Assembly (NCBI RefSeq): GCF_041435435.1
Contig: NZ_CP108494.1
Span: 1,302,001-1,366,000 of the forward strand
Direction: 5' to 3'
DNA from: Streptomyces sp. NBC_01241
GTDB taxonomy: Bacteria > Actinomycetota > Actinomycetes > Streptomycetales > Streptomycetaceae
DNA: 64,000 nt
The notes below the pieces were generated by a model, which saw only the letters and a list, made by a program, of their open reading frames with translations, was not told the origin of the DNA and made no database searches. The position numbers and the translations under genes were made by a program. Of this stretch, positions 43,229 to 50,289 are shown one piece after another. How positions within the stretch are numbered: the first letter of the stretch is position 1; every line of letters begins with the position of its first letter.

Positions 43229-43572
43229 ATCATGACAGCTGAAGTCAGGAGCGTCACCCCGATGACCCCTGACATGCGCTCCCCGTCAGACGCCCGGCCC
43301 CTCCGCGGCACTGTCCATCAGTCGCTCGCCTCCTCCGCGGCGCGCTGTCCGTCAGACGCCCGGCTCCACCGCAGCCCCGCCATGGTCGCGGATCCGGTGC
43401 TGCGCACCGCACTTGTCGTCACCACCATGGTCGGCGTCGCCATCGGCACCCAGTTCCTCGGCCTCGGCGCCCGTCGCGGCGCTCCCGCCGACCGCATCGC
43501 CGCCCTGCTCCGCCCGGCCTTCACGGTCCCGACCGAACCGCCACGCCGAATCGGCGCCCGCGCCTCGGGCCG
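43229..43572. other. 344-bp gap with no recognisable gene
   Basis: Between the EamA start and the Clp-N gene end. Frames on both strands are Arg/Pro/Ala-rich without family similarity. The pairs GTCAGACGCCCGGC at about 43287 and 43349 and TCCGCGGC at about 43311 and 43333 are short direct repeats. No dyad stands out as a terminator. Confidence 0.35.
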
Positions 43573-44142
43573 TCAGCCCCCGGCGCCCCGCCACCCCTGG
43601 CCGGACACCCCCACGATCCGGGCCGCGAGCTGCTCCGCGTCGACACCGGCCCGCTCCAGCACCTCGACAGCCCGGCACTCGTGGTCCCTGGCCAGCGCCG
43701 CGAGCAGATCGAGCCCGCCCGCCCTCGCGTCGCCCCGCAGTTCCGCCCGCTCCAGGGCCCCCGCCATCGCCGTGGCGGCCGAGGGCGACCAGCCTTCCAC
43801 GCCCGTGTCCCGCACAACGGAATCCGGGCCCCGGACGACCGGAACAGCTCCGGAGTCCTCCACCGCACCCTGCCAGCGGAGCCCGTAGCCGATACTGCGC
43901 TGGACGAGATACCCGAGCACTTTGGCCAGTTGGGGTCCCCCCTCGAAGGCCGCCCGCACCTCGGGGTCCGATTCGATGAGGGAGTGCAGCAGATGCGCCG
44001 TGTCGACCTGCCGGTCGCCGTCGCGTAGTGCTCGTCTGCGGGCACCCGTCACCACCGCGGCCAGCTCCACAGTGAGTCTGGCGTCGAACTCAGCACGGTT
44101 CGGTGCGGGCTGCTGAGGGATCCGCGGCGTCCGGTTTTGCAC
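43573..44142 (-). CDS. Clp N-terminal domain protein
   Basis: 189 aa from the GTG at 44142; longer in-frame starts exist (ATG 44178). There are two Clp-N repeats. The first, LTVELAAVVTGARRRALRDG then DRQVDTAHLLHSLIESDPEV, and the second, ATAMAGALERAELRGDARAG then GLDLLAALARDHECRAVEVL, match the alpha-helical double repeat at the N-terminus of ClpA/B/C. There is no AAA+ domain, so it may be a stand-alone adaptor or substrate-binding piece. Such proteins are widespread in Streptomyces, with no defined role. Confidence 0.82.
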   Translation of the reverse strand: MQNRTPRIPQQPAPNRAEFDARLTVELAAVVTGARRRALRDGDRQVDTAHLLHSLIESDPEVRAAFEGGPQLAKVLGYLVQRSIGYGLRWQGAVEDSGAVPVVRGPDSVVRDTGVEGWSPSAATAMAGALERAELRGDARAGGLDLLAALARDHECRAVEVLERAGVDAEQLAARIVGVSGQGWRGAGG

Positions 44143-44389
44143 ACCTCCCACCCCATCAGTCCCGCAGCGCCGAAGCATCGCCGGAGGGACCCATTTAGGC
44201 ATCCCACGCAAGTTGGGCACACTCGAACAGCTCCTCCTCCTTACGGATGAGATCTCGCCATTTCGGGATCCGCTCCGTAAGAACAGCGCGCGCCGCCTTG
44301 CCCCGCGCTCCCGGAGCAACCAGGAGCCGCCCCCCGCACGTCCCACAGGCCACACCACCCCCACGGCAGCCGGAAGGGAGCCTGCGGAC

Positions 44390-44593
44390 GTGTCCTGGTT
44401 GGTCGCCTTACCGGCGCTCGACGGGCGGGAGTACGTGTACCGCGTCCACGCACCGGTGGACGCGCTGCACGCCGACCTCTTCTGGGCCGCCTTCCACTGC
44501 CATGACGACGGCCCGCACCCGCGCGCCTGCGACCGGTTCGATGCCGCACTGATCTGGCGGGCGGGATCCAAGGACCGGATCACAGACATCTGA
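44390..44593 (+). CDS. Small hypothetical protein with an early TTA codon
   Basis: 67 aa from a GTG at 44390 with GGAAGGGAG about 10 bp before it. The open frame reaches back to 44213, but the upstream part is low-complexity. The protein VSWLVALPALDGREYVYRVH then APVDALHADLFWAAFHCHDD has a normal amino-acid mix, and its C-terminus is polar. Codon 7 is TTA (44408-44410), rare in Streptomyces and read by the bldA tRNA, which would tie it to developmental timing. Family unknown. The adjacent SRPBCC gene starts 78 bp later and may be on the same transcript. Confidence 0.55.
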   Translation: MSWLVALPALDGREYVYRVHAPVDALHADLFWAAFHCHDDGPHPRACDRFDAALIWRAGSKDRITDI

Positions 44594-44671
44594 CGGTTCA
44601 TCAGTATTGAATGTTGACGTCACTGCGGCTACGTTCCGCGACACCGTAACCCGCCGAGAAGGGGTGGTCGC

Positions 44672-45103
44672 ATGGCCGAAGTCAGTGCAGAGGCACGCAT
44701 CGAAGCGCCGGCCGAGAAGGTCTGGGCCCAGCTGACGGACTTCACCGCGTACGGCCAGTGGAACGCCACCCACACCAGCTTCCCCAAGGGCGGCCCGACA
44801 ACACTCGAAGTCGCGGCCACCTATGAGGAGAACATGAAACTCATGGGCTTCCCGGCGGAGGTGACCTGGACGGTGGCGGAGCTGGAGACCGCGCGCCTGC
44901 TCACCACCAAGGGCAAGGGTCCGATGGGCGTCAACCTGGCCATGCGCTACTCACTGACTCCCGACGGCGACGCGACCACGGTACGCATCGACGGGGAGTT
45001 CACGGGTGCGGCGGTCTCTCTGATGGCGGGCAAGCTCAAGGATTCGGCGACCGCCGCGCTCGTCGAATCACTGCGCAAACTGGGCGGGCTGGTCGCAGCC
45101 TGA
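44672..45103 (+). CDS. SRPBCC (START/Bet v 1-like) family protein
   Basis: 143 aa, the usual length. VSAEARIEAPAEKVWAQLTD followed by FTAYGQWNATHTSFPKG is the opening strand and helix of the fold. TWTVAELETARLLTTKGKGP and MRYSLTPDGDATTVRID with the long final helix LMAGKLKDSATAALVESLRK complete it. These proteins bind hydrophobic ligands in a deep pocket, as polyketide cyclases or coenzyme-Q-binding-like proteins do. No partner gene identifies the ligand. It ends before a strong bidirectional terminator. Confidence 0.88.
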   Translation: MAEVSAEARIEAPAEKVWAQLTDFTAYGQWNATHTSFPKGGPTTLEVAATYEENMKLMGFPAEVTWTVAELETARLLTTKGKGPMGVNLAMRYSLTPDGDATTVRIDGEFTGAAVSLMAGKLKDSATAALVESLRKLGGLVAA

Positions 45104-45125
45104 CAGCCACCGCAAGGACGGGAAA

Positions 45126-45154
45126 GGGGCCTCGCGGCTCGGCCGCGAGGCCCC
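45126..45154. terminator. Perfect 13-bp hairpin terminator
   Basis: GGGGCCTCGCGGC, loop TCG, then the exact complement, between the convergent SRPBCC and PadR genes. It can serve both. Confidence 0.8.
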
Positions 45155-45194
45155 TGAACATTGCGCCTTTCGCCCCGCACGTCGCCCCACGGGC

Positions 45195-45806
45195 TCAGTG
45201 CTCGTCGGCGAGGATCAGATAGAGCTTCTTGCGGGCGTCATTGATGACGGAGAGCGCCTTCTGACGCTGATCGGCCGAGCCGGTCTTCCAGACCTGACCG
45301 AACGCCTCCATCAGACCGAAACCGGCCTGCCGGATCTCATTGACGCTCTCCCAGTCGACTCCGCGCCCGACCTCCTCCCAGGGCGCGTCGGGACCCGACT
45401 CCGCCTCGGTGCGACCGGCGTCGGTCAGCGTGAACAGCTTCTTGCCGCCCTCGCTGGCACTGACGATCAGGCCCTCGTCCTCCAGTAGCTGGAGGGTCGG
45501 GTAGACCGAGCCCGGACTGGGCCGCCAGGCCCCGCCGCTGCGCTCGCCGATCTCCTGGATCATCTCGTACCCGTGCATCGGCCGGTCCTTCAGCAGCGCC
45601 AGGATCGACGCACGCACGTCACCGCGGCGCGCCCTCCCCCGGCCGCCGCCCCGGCCGCGACCGCCACCGAAGGGACCGCCACCGAACGGCGGACCGAACT
45701 GCCCGAAGGCCGCCCGCCGCCCCTCGAAGTCACCCCGGCCTTGATGGCCGGGCCCGCAGTGCCCATGTCCATGCCCGTGCTCATGTTCGTGCCCACGTGA
45801 ACGCAT
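45195..45806 (-). CDS. PadR family regulator with a histidine-rich N-terminus
   Basis: 203 aa from the ATG at 45806. The first 55 residues are a His/Gly/Arg-rich tract (HEHEHGHGHGHCGPGH, then Gly/Arg repeats). The PadR winged helix follows: VRASILALLKDRPMHGYEMI and GGAWRPSPGSVYPTLQLLED then EGLIVSASEGGKKLFTLTDA. The C-terminal helix for dimerisation is present. The His-rich segment could bind a metal, which is unusual for PadR and would need testing. A dyad with CGATATATCG lies about 45 bp upstream of the start, probably its own operator. Target genes other than itself are not evident. Confidence 0.88.
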   Translation of the reverse strand: MRSRGHEHEHGHGHGHCGPGHQGRGDFEGRRAAFGQFGPPFGGGPFGGGRGRGGGRGRARRGDVRASILALLKDRPMHGYEMIQEIGERSGGAWRPSPGSVYPTLQLLEDEGLIVSASEGGKKLFTLTDAGRTEAESGPDAPWEEVGRGVDWESVNEIRQAGFGLMEAFGQVWKTGSADQRQKALSVINDARKKLYLILADEH

Positions 45807-45847
45807 CGCCACACTCCTTCCATCGTCGATCTGTCGCGATGCGTCAA

Positions 45848-45857
45848 CGATATATCG
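45848..45857. promoter_or_regulatory. CGATATATCG palindrome upstream of padR
   Basis: A perfect 10-bp AT-centred palindrome about 45 bp upstream of the PadR ATG. PadR proteins often bind such ATAT-centred dyads near their own promoter, and the sequence could overlap a -10 box. Assignment is from position and type. Confidence 0.5.
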
Positions 45858-46038
45858 GAACCGGTCGCGTGACAATCACCTAGCCGGTCACTGCTGGTGA
45901 CCTGTCACAGCGAAGGTTGATGCTTGATGGTTTGTCTCAGTGAAGGTTGATTGGCTCAGTGCCGGTCGCCTGGGGCCGTGCTCGGTGGTCGGCTGCCAGG
46001 GCGCTCGCGCGCGCGAAGCTACGGCTACGTTCGTCGGC

Positions 46039-47097
46039 ATGCTGAACCGTGTTCCGTTCAATAAGGCGCTGCTCTCCGCCGTGGGCACCCCCAAGCTGAC
46101 CAAACTCCTGGACAGCAGTCCGCGGTCACGGGTGTGGCGGGTGCGGCTGGCCGACCGGCGGCTGGTGATCGTCAAGCAGATCACCGACGGCGGGGACACG
46201 GGCGCCGACACGAACACGCGCTTCGCGCGGGAGGTCGCCGGGCTGCGCCTGGCGGGGCGGGCCTCCGGGCCCGCCGTGGCCCCCGCGGTGCTCGCCACGG
46301 ACCTGTCCTCGCGAGTGATGGTCCTCGAGCACTTGAACGACCTCGGCAAGACGGACGACTGGATGCCGGGGTACGCCGAGTCGCTCGCCCGGCTGCACGC
46401 TCTGACCGGGCCCGCCGACGCGGGCGCACTACCGGTCTGGTCGGGGCCCACGGCCACCGACGCGGAGTCCTTCCTCACCCTGGCCAGGGCGCTCGACGTG
46501 CCCGTACCGTCCACGGTTCCCGATGAACTCGCCGGTCTCCTGGAGCGGCTGGACCCCACCCCGCACCATGCGCTGCTGCACGGCGACCCCTGCCCCGGCA
46601 ATGATCTGCGCACCGCCGACGGCGTCCGCTTCGTCGACTTCGAGAGGGCCTCGCTCGGCAACGGCCTGATCGAACTCGCCTACTTCCGCATCGGCTTCCC
46701 CACCTGCTGGTGTGCCATGTCGGTCACCGCGGCCCCGCTTACGGAGGTCGAGGACGTCTACCGGACCACCTGGCGCGGCCTTACCGGGAAGGACGTGCCG
46801 GGTGACCTCGCCGACGCGTGCGCAGGCTGGCTGATCCAGGGCGACGCGCTCGTCGAGCGGGCCCACCGCGGGACGGTCGACCAGCTCGCCCGGGTGCCCG
46901 TCGAGGACTTCGAGTGGGGCTACGTCTCCGCTCGTGAGCGGCTCGTCCACCGCCTGAACGTGGTCGCCGACATGACCCGCGACCACGATCACCTGCACGC
47001 CGTCGGCCGCCTCAGCTCCGCCCTGGCCGGCCGCCTGCTCGAACGCTGGCCAAAGCTGCGTCCGCTGCCCACGCATGACGCCCGCCCTTGGTACTAG
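46039..47097 (+). CDS. Aminoglycoside phosphotransferase/choline kinase family protein
   Basis: 352 aa from the ATG at 46039. RLADRRLVIVKQITDG gives the ATP-site Lys in the N-lobe, and ALLHGDPCPGNDLRTADGVR then FVDFERASLGNGLIELAYF are the Brenner-type catalytic loop (HGDxxxxN) and metal-binding DFE. The kinase-like fold is complete. Members phosphorylate small molecules (antibiotics, sugars, choline), and the substrate here is unknown. The stop codon overlaps the opposing reading frame on CTAG (47094-47097). An upstream in-frame ATG at 45940 is unsupported by similarity. Confidence 0.88.
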   Translation: MLNRVPFNKALLSAVGTPKLTKLLDSSPRSRVWRVRLADRRLVIVKQITDGGDTGADTNTRFAREVAGLRLAGRASGPAVAPAVLATDLSSRVMVLEHLNDLGKTDDWMPGYAESLARLHALTGPADAGALPVWSGPTATDAESFLTLARALDVPVPSTVPDELAGLLERLDPTPHHALLHGDPCPGNDLRTADGVRFVDFERASLGNGLIELAYFRIGFPTCWCAMSVTAAPLTEVEDVYRTTWRGLTGKDVPGDLADACAGWLIQGDALVERAHRGTVDQLARVPVEDFEWGYVSARERLVHRLNVVADMTRDHDHLHAVGRLSSALAGRLLERWPKLRPLPTHDARPWY

Positions 47098-47219
47098 GCC
47101 TTCCTCTTCAGCTGCTCAGGCCAGCCGCGGGACAAGCGGTAACACTTTCGCGAGCACCAGCGGCGGGTCCGGCCATCCTTGCGACGGTCGAGCGTTTTCC
47201 GGCACTGCCCGCAGGACAC
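47094..47219 (-). CDS. Possible small zinc-binding protein or its remnant
   Basis: 41 aa from a GTG at 47219. The sequence SCGQCRKTLDRRKDGRTRRW then CSRKCYRLSRGWPEQLKRKA has CxxC and CxxxC pairs and is strongly basic, like a small zinc ribbon that binds nucleic acid. No ribosome site is evident, and the open frame reaches to 47444 with a Pro/Arg-rich lead that looks noncoding. It may be the end of a longer gene lost upstream, or a real small protein. Stop overlaps that of the APH-like gene. Confidence 0.3.
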   Translation of the reverse strand: MSCGQCRKTLDRRKDGRTRRWCSRKCYRLSRGWPEQLKRKA

Positions 47220-47763
47220 CGGCTTGAAGAAGACCGCTGGGTCAACACCGCCAGGCGACCACGTGCGGCATCTGCGGGCACGTCGCGTGAGGTCCGGGGA
47301 CGCCGGAGCCCCTGCCCGGCGAACGGGAGACCTTCTCGGTGGTGGTGGTCGCCCTCGCCGGTGCCCGGCTCTGTACCGGTTCGGCACGGCCGGCGTCGCG
47401 GGCGTACTCGGTGTGCGTGGTGCGGCCGGGCACTCGGGGCCCACGACCTGCCGTCCCCGACATCGGCGTCAGCCCGCTCCGGCGCCGCGACCCGCCCGCT
47501 CACGCGCCGCCGCCTCGCCGCCCCGGCCACGACGACGATCGCCGCCACCGGGCGCATGCCGCGCTCTCGGCCTGCCGGTCCCGGCAGCAAGGCCTGAGCT
47601 CCCCGGCTGAAGAACACCGCGCGTCGCCATCACCGGGCGGCCACCCCACGGACGGTAACTTCGACGAAACCCGCAACGTCCCCGCGGATGCAACCGCAGG
47701 AAACAACGGGCCTTCTGGACCTCGGCGTTGGTCAGCACCCGCAAGGGGCTGAGGCAGTCGCCG
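47220..47763. other. 540-bp gap without a recognisable intact gene
   Basis: No frame has a family match. The whole stretch lies between the zinc-ribbon-like tail and the VOC gene. Long Arg/Pro frames are GC-skew artefacts. No tRNA, attachment-site-like repeat or strong dyad was noticed; a degraded gene is possible. Confidence 0.35.
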
Positions 47764-48201
47764 TCAGACCAGGCAGAACTCGTTTCCCTCCGGGTCTGCC
47801 AGCATCACGTGATCGGGTCTGCCCAGCAGTTCGTACTCATGGATCACAGTCGCACCCGCAGCGGCCAGCCGCTCCACCGCCTGGACCACTCGCGGCCATC
47901 GCACCTCCCAGGGCGCATCACGACCGCCCCCGACCTGCACGTCCAGATGCAGTCGGTTCTTCACCACCTTCGACTCCGGCACGTGCAGGAAGGACAGGTT
48001 GGGGCCCACCCCGTCCGGATCGCAGAGGTACGCACCCTGATCCCACTCGTCCCTCGGGATCTCGTGATGAGCGAACCACTCCTCCCAGCTCCCGAAGCCC
48101 GCGGGCGCGGGCTTCGCCGTATAGCCCAGTGCCAGCGCCCAGAACTCGGCCAGCTTCGCCGGGTGCGCGCAGTCGATCGTCAAGTTCCACTTGATCCGCA
48201 T
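47764..48201 (-). CDS. VOC superfamily (glyoxalase-like) protein
   Basis: 145 aa. KWNLTIDCAHPAKLAEFWAL then ALGYTAKPAP is the first beta-alpha-beta-beta-beta unit, and RLHLDVQVGG with RVVQAVERLAAAGATVIHEY and HVMLADPEGNEFCLV the second. Metal-ligand-type residues (His in LHLDVQ, Glu in PEGNEF) are present. It resembles the glyoxalase/bleomycin-resistance set widespread in Streptomyces. A specific reaction cannot be assigned. ATG at 48201 with GAGGAGGCCCC ahead of it. Confidence 0.88.
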   Translation of the reverse strand: MRIKWNLTIDCAHPAKLAEFWALALGYTAKPAPAGFGSWEEWFAHHEIPRDEWDQGAYLCDPDGVGPNLSFLHVPESKVVKNRLHLDVQVGGGRDAPWEVRWPRVVQAVERLAAAGATVIHEYELLGRPDHVMLADPEGNEFCLV

Positions 48202-48412
48202 GGGGCCTCCTCGATCCGATGGGGAACCTTACCGCCCGCCTCTGACACACCCGGTCCGCGGCATCGCGCCCCGCTCTCACGGCTCGTGGACGGAGGAGCA
48301 GCCGGAATCGGTGGCAGGCGCTCGAAGTCCCGGCCGGCGGCCGGGCATTTCGGTCCAGCGACACCGAATTGGCCTTGTCCCGCCACGTTCCGTCGCACTT
48401 ATGGTCGGCTTC

Positions 48413-49234
48413 ATGAGGATCCGAATCGTCGATGCGTTCACCGACCGCCCCTTCAGCGGGAATCCGGCAGGAGTCCTGCTGCTGGACTCCGACACCTTTC
48501 CCGACGACGCGCAGCTCCAGTCGATCGCCATGGAGGTCAACCTCTCCGAGACCGCTTTCGCCCACCGGCTGCCGCTGGGTGGCGAAGCGGACTGGGCACT
48601 GCGCTGGTTCACCCCGACGACAGAGGTGGACATGTGCGGGCACGCCACCCTCGCGACCGCGCACGTCCTGCACACCACCGGGGCGGCGAGCGGCACGGTG
48701 CGTTTCACGGCGCGATGCGGAACCCTCACCGCGACCGGCCACCCGGACGGCACAGTCACCCTCGACTTCCCCACAGCGCCTCTGACACCGGAGTCCGTCC
48801 CGGCCGGGCTGGCCGGCGCCCTGGGCGCGGAACCCCTCTCCGTCCAGGACACCGGCCCCCACATCGGCGACCTTGTCGTGGAACTGGCCGACGAGGCGAC
48901 CGTACGGGGATTGGCCCCGGATCTCGCCGCGGTGGCCCGCCTCTCCCGGCGGGGCGTCGTCGTGACGGCCGCCGCCGAGGACCCCTCCCGCGGCTACGAC
49001 TTCGTCTCCCGCGGCTTCTTCCCACGCGTCGGGATCGACGAGGACCCGGTGACCGGCAGCGCCCACACCGCGCTGGCCCCCTTCTGGTCGGCCCGCCTCG
49101 GCCGTGACGAGCTGACCGGACTACAGGCCTCCGCCCGTTCCGGCCTGGTCCGCACCTCGCTGCGCGGCGAACGCACCCTGCTGACCGGCAGCGCCGTCAC
49201 GGTCATCGACGGCGAACTGCTCACGGCGCTCTGA
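48413..49234 (+). CDS. PhzF family isomerase/epimerase
   Basis: 273 aa from the ATG at 48413 (MRIRIVDAFT); an ATG four codons earlier is possible. RPFSGNPAGVLLLDSD and the catalytic-acid region MEVNLSETAFAH (Glu) match the PhzF active site. RWFTPTTEVDMCGHATLATA and the second-half EDPVTGSAHTALAPFWSARL mirror each other as in the pseudo-twofold PhzF fold. Named for phenazine biosynthesis PhzF, but isolated members act in other pathways; no phenazine genes are here. Followed by a terminator. Confidence 0.93.
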   Translation: MRIRIVDAFTDRPFSGNPAGVLLLDSDTFPDDAQLQSIAMEVNLSETAFAHRLPLGGEADWALRWFTPTTEVDMCGHATLATAHVLHTTGAASGTVRFTARCGTLTATGHPDGTVTLDFPTAPLTPESVPAGLAGALGAEPLSVQDTGPHIGDLVVELADEATVRGLAPDLAAVARLSRRGVVVTAAAEDPSRGYDFVSRGFFPRVGIDEDPVTGSAHTALAPFWSARLGRDELTGLQASARSGLVRTSLRGERTLLTGSAVTVIDGELLTAL

Positions 49235-49254
49235 ACCTTCCGGCGACAACGCAA

Positions 49255-49289
49255 CGGAGGGCGTACGGACCACTCCCGTACGCCCTCCG
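49255..49289. terminator. 14-bp hairpin terminator between convergent genes
   Basis: CGGAGGGCGTACGG (49255-49268), loop of 7, then its exact complement (49276-49289). It sits between phzF-like and CPBP protease genes. Confidence 0.8.
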
Positions 49290-49325
49290 CACACGCCGAA
49301 CACCCCCGACCGACCCCCACCCCGC

Positions 49326-50150
49326 TCACGGCGTGGGCAGCCACCCCACCTCCCCCGCCAGCAGGGCGTATCCGACGAACGCCCCTATGTCGAGCAGCGC
49401 ATGCGCCGCCACCAGCGGACCGACCCGCCCCCAGCGCCGGTACAGCAGCACGAAGACCACGCCCATCACCATGTTGCCGATGAAGCCACCAATGCCCTGA
49501 TACAGGTGGTACGAGCCGCGCAGCACCGAACTCGCCGCCAGGGCGGCCATCGGCGTCCACCCCACCTGCCCGAGCCTGCGCAGCAGGTACCCGACGACGA
49601 TCACTTCCTCCACTACGGAGTTCTGCAGTGCGGACAGGATCAGGACCGGGAATTTCCACCACACGTCGGGCAAAGACTCCGGGACCACCGTCAGATTGAA
49701 ACCGGCTGCCCTCGCCACCAGATAGAAGGCGAGCCCGGCGCTTCCGATGCCCGCCGCGACCAGCGTGCCGCGTCCCAGGTCAGGCCACGGCCTGGACCGG
49801 TCGAAGCCGATGGCCCGCAGACCGGTGCCCTCCCTGATCAACAGATGCGCAACGAGGGCGACGGGCACCAGGGCCGTCGCGATACCGAAGAGTTGCCAGG
49901 CGAGATCCAGCCATGGGCGCCCCGGCGCGTACGAGCTGTTGAGGGTCGCGGCCTGTTCCTTCAAACCGCCTGGTTTCGTCAGTGATCCGACAAAACTGAT
50001 CAGGGCAGACACCCCGCTGGCCCCCAGCGAGAGAGCCAGCACCAGCACCGTTTCGGACCGCAAGATCCGTTGCGAAACAGCCTCTTGGGGAAAAGAATCA
50101 GCCACGCGCCCCGCCTCCACCTGTACACCTGCCTTGAGTTGTGCATTCAC
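49326..50150 (-). CDS. CPBP family intramembrane glutamic protease
   Basis: 274 aa from a GTG at 50150, the best-supported start; the frame extends to 50291. Eight hydrophobic helices are visible. NSVVEEVIVVGYLLRRLGQV carries the EExxxxR-type motif 1, SYHLYQGIGGFIGNMVMGVV the His motif 2, and VGPLVAAHALLDIGAFVGY the third HxxxD motif. This is the CAAX-protease/bacteriocin-processing fold. In bacteria such proteins process or confer immunity to peptides, but here there is no peptide gene nearby. Confidence 0.87.
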   Translation of the reverse strand: MNAQLKAGVQVEAGRVADSFPQEAVSQRILRSETVLVLALSLGASGVSALISFVGSLTKPGGLKEQAATLNSSYAPGRPWLDLAWQLFGIATALVPVALVAHLLIREGTGLRAIGFDRSRPWPDLGRGTLVAAGIGSAGLAFYLVARAAGFNLTVVPESLPDVWWKFPVLILSALQNSVVEEVIVVGYLLRRLGQVGWTPMAALAASSVLRGSYHLYQGIGGFIGNMVMGVVFVLLYRRWGRVGPLVAAHALLDIGAFVGYALLAGEVGWLPTP

Positions 50151-50289
50151 GCCCCATGCCCCGCCGCGCCCCGCTAGGGTCTCGAATGCAGGTACGAAGA
50201 TCATGCGCGACAGGCCGGGGGACAACCACCACTGCCAATGGTGTGGTCCCCCTTTTCCTTGTTCATCCTCAAGGAGGGGCACCACCGAC

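Noticed and set aside
46429..47076. 215-aa minus-strand frame opposite the APH-like gene
   Set aside because: The plus strand has HGDxxxxN and DFE motifs; the minus frame has none.
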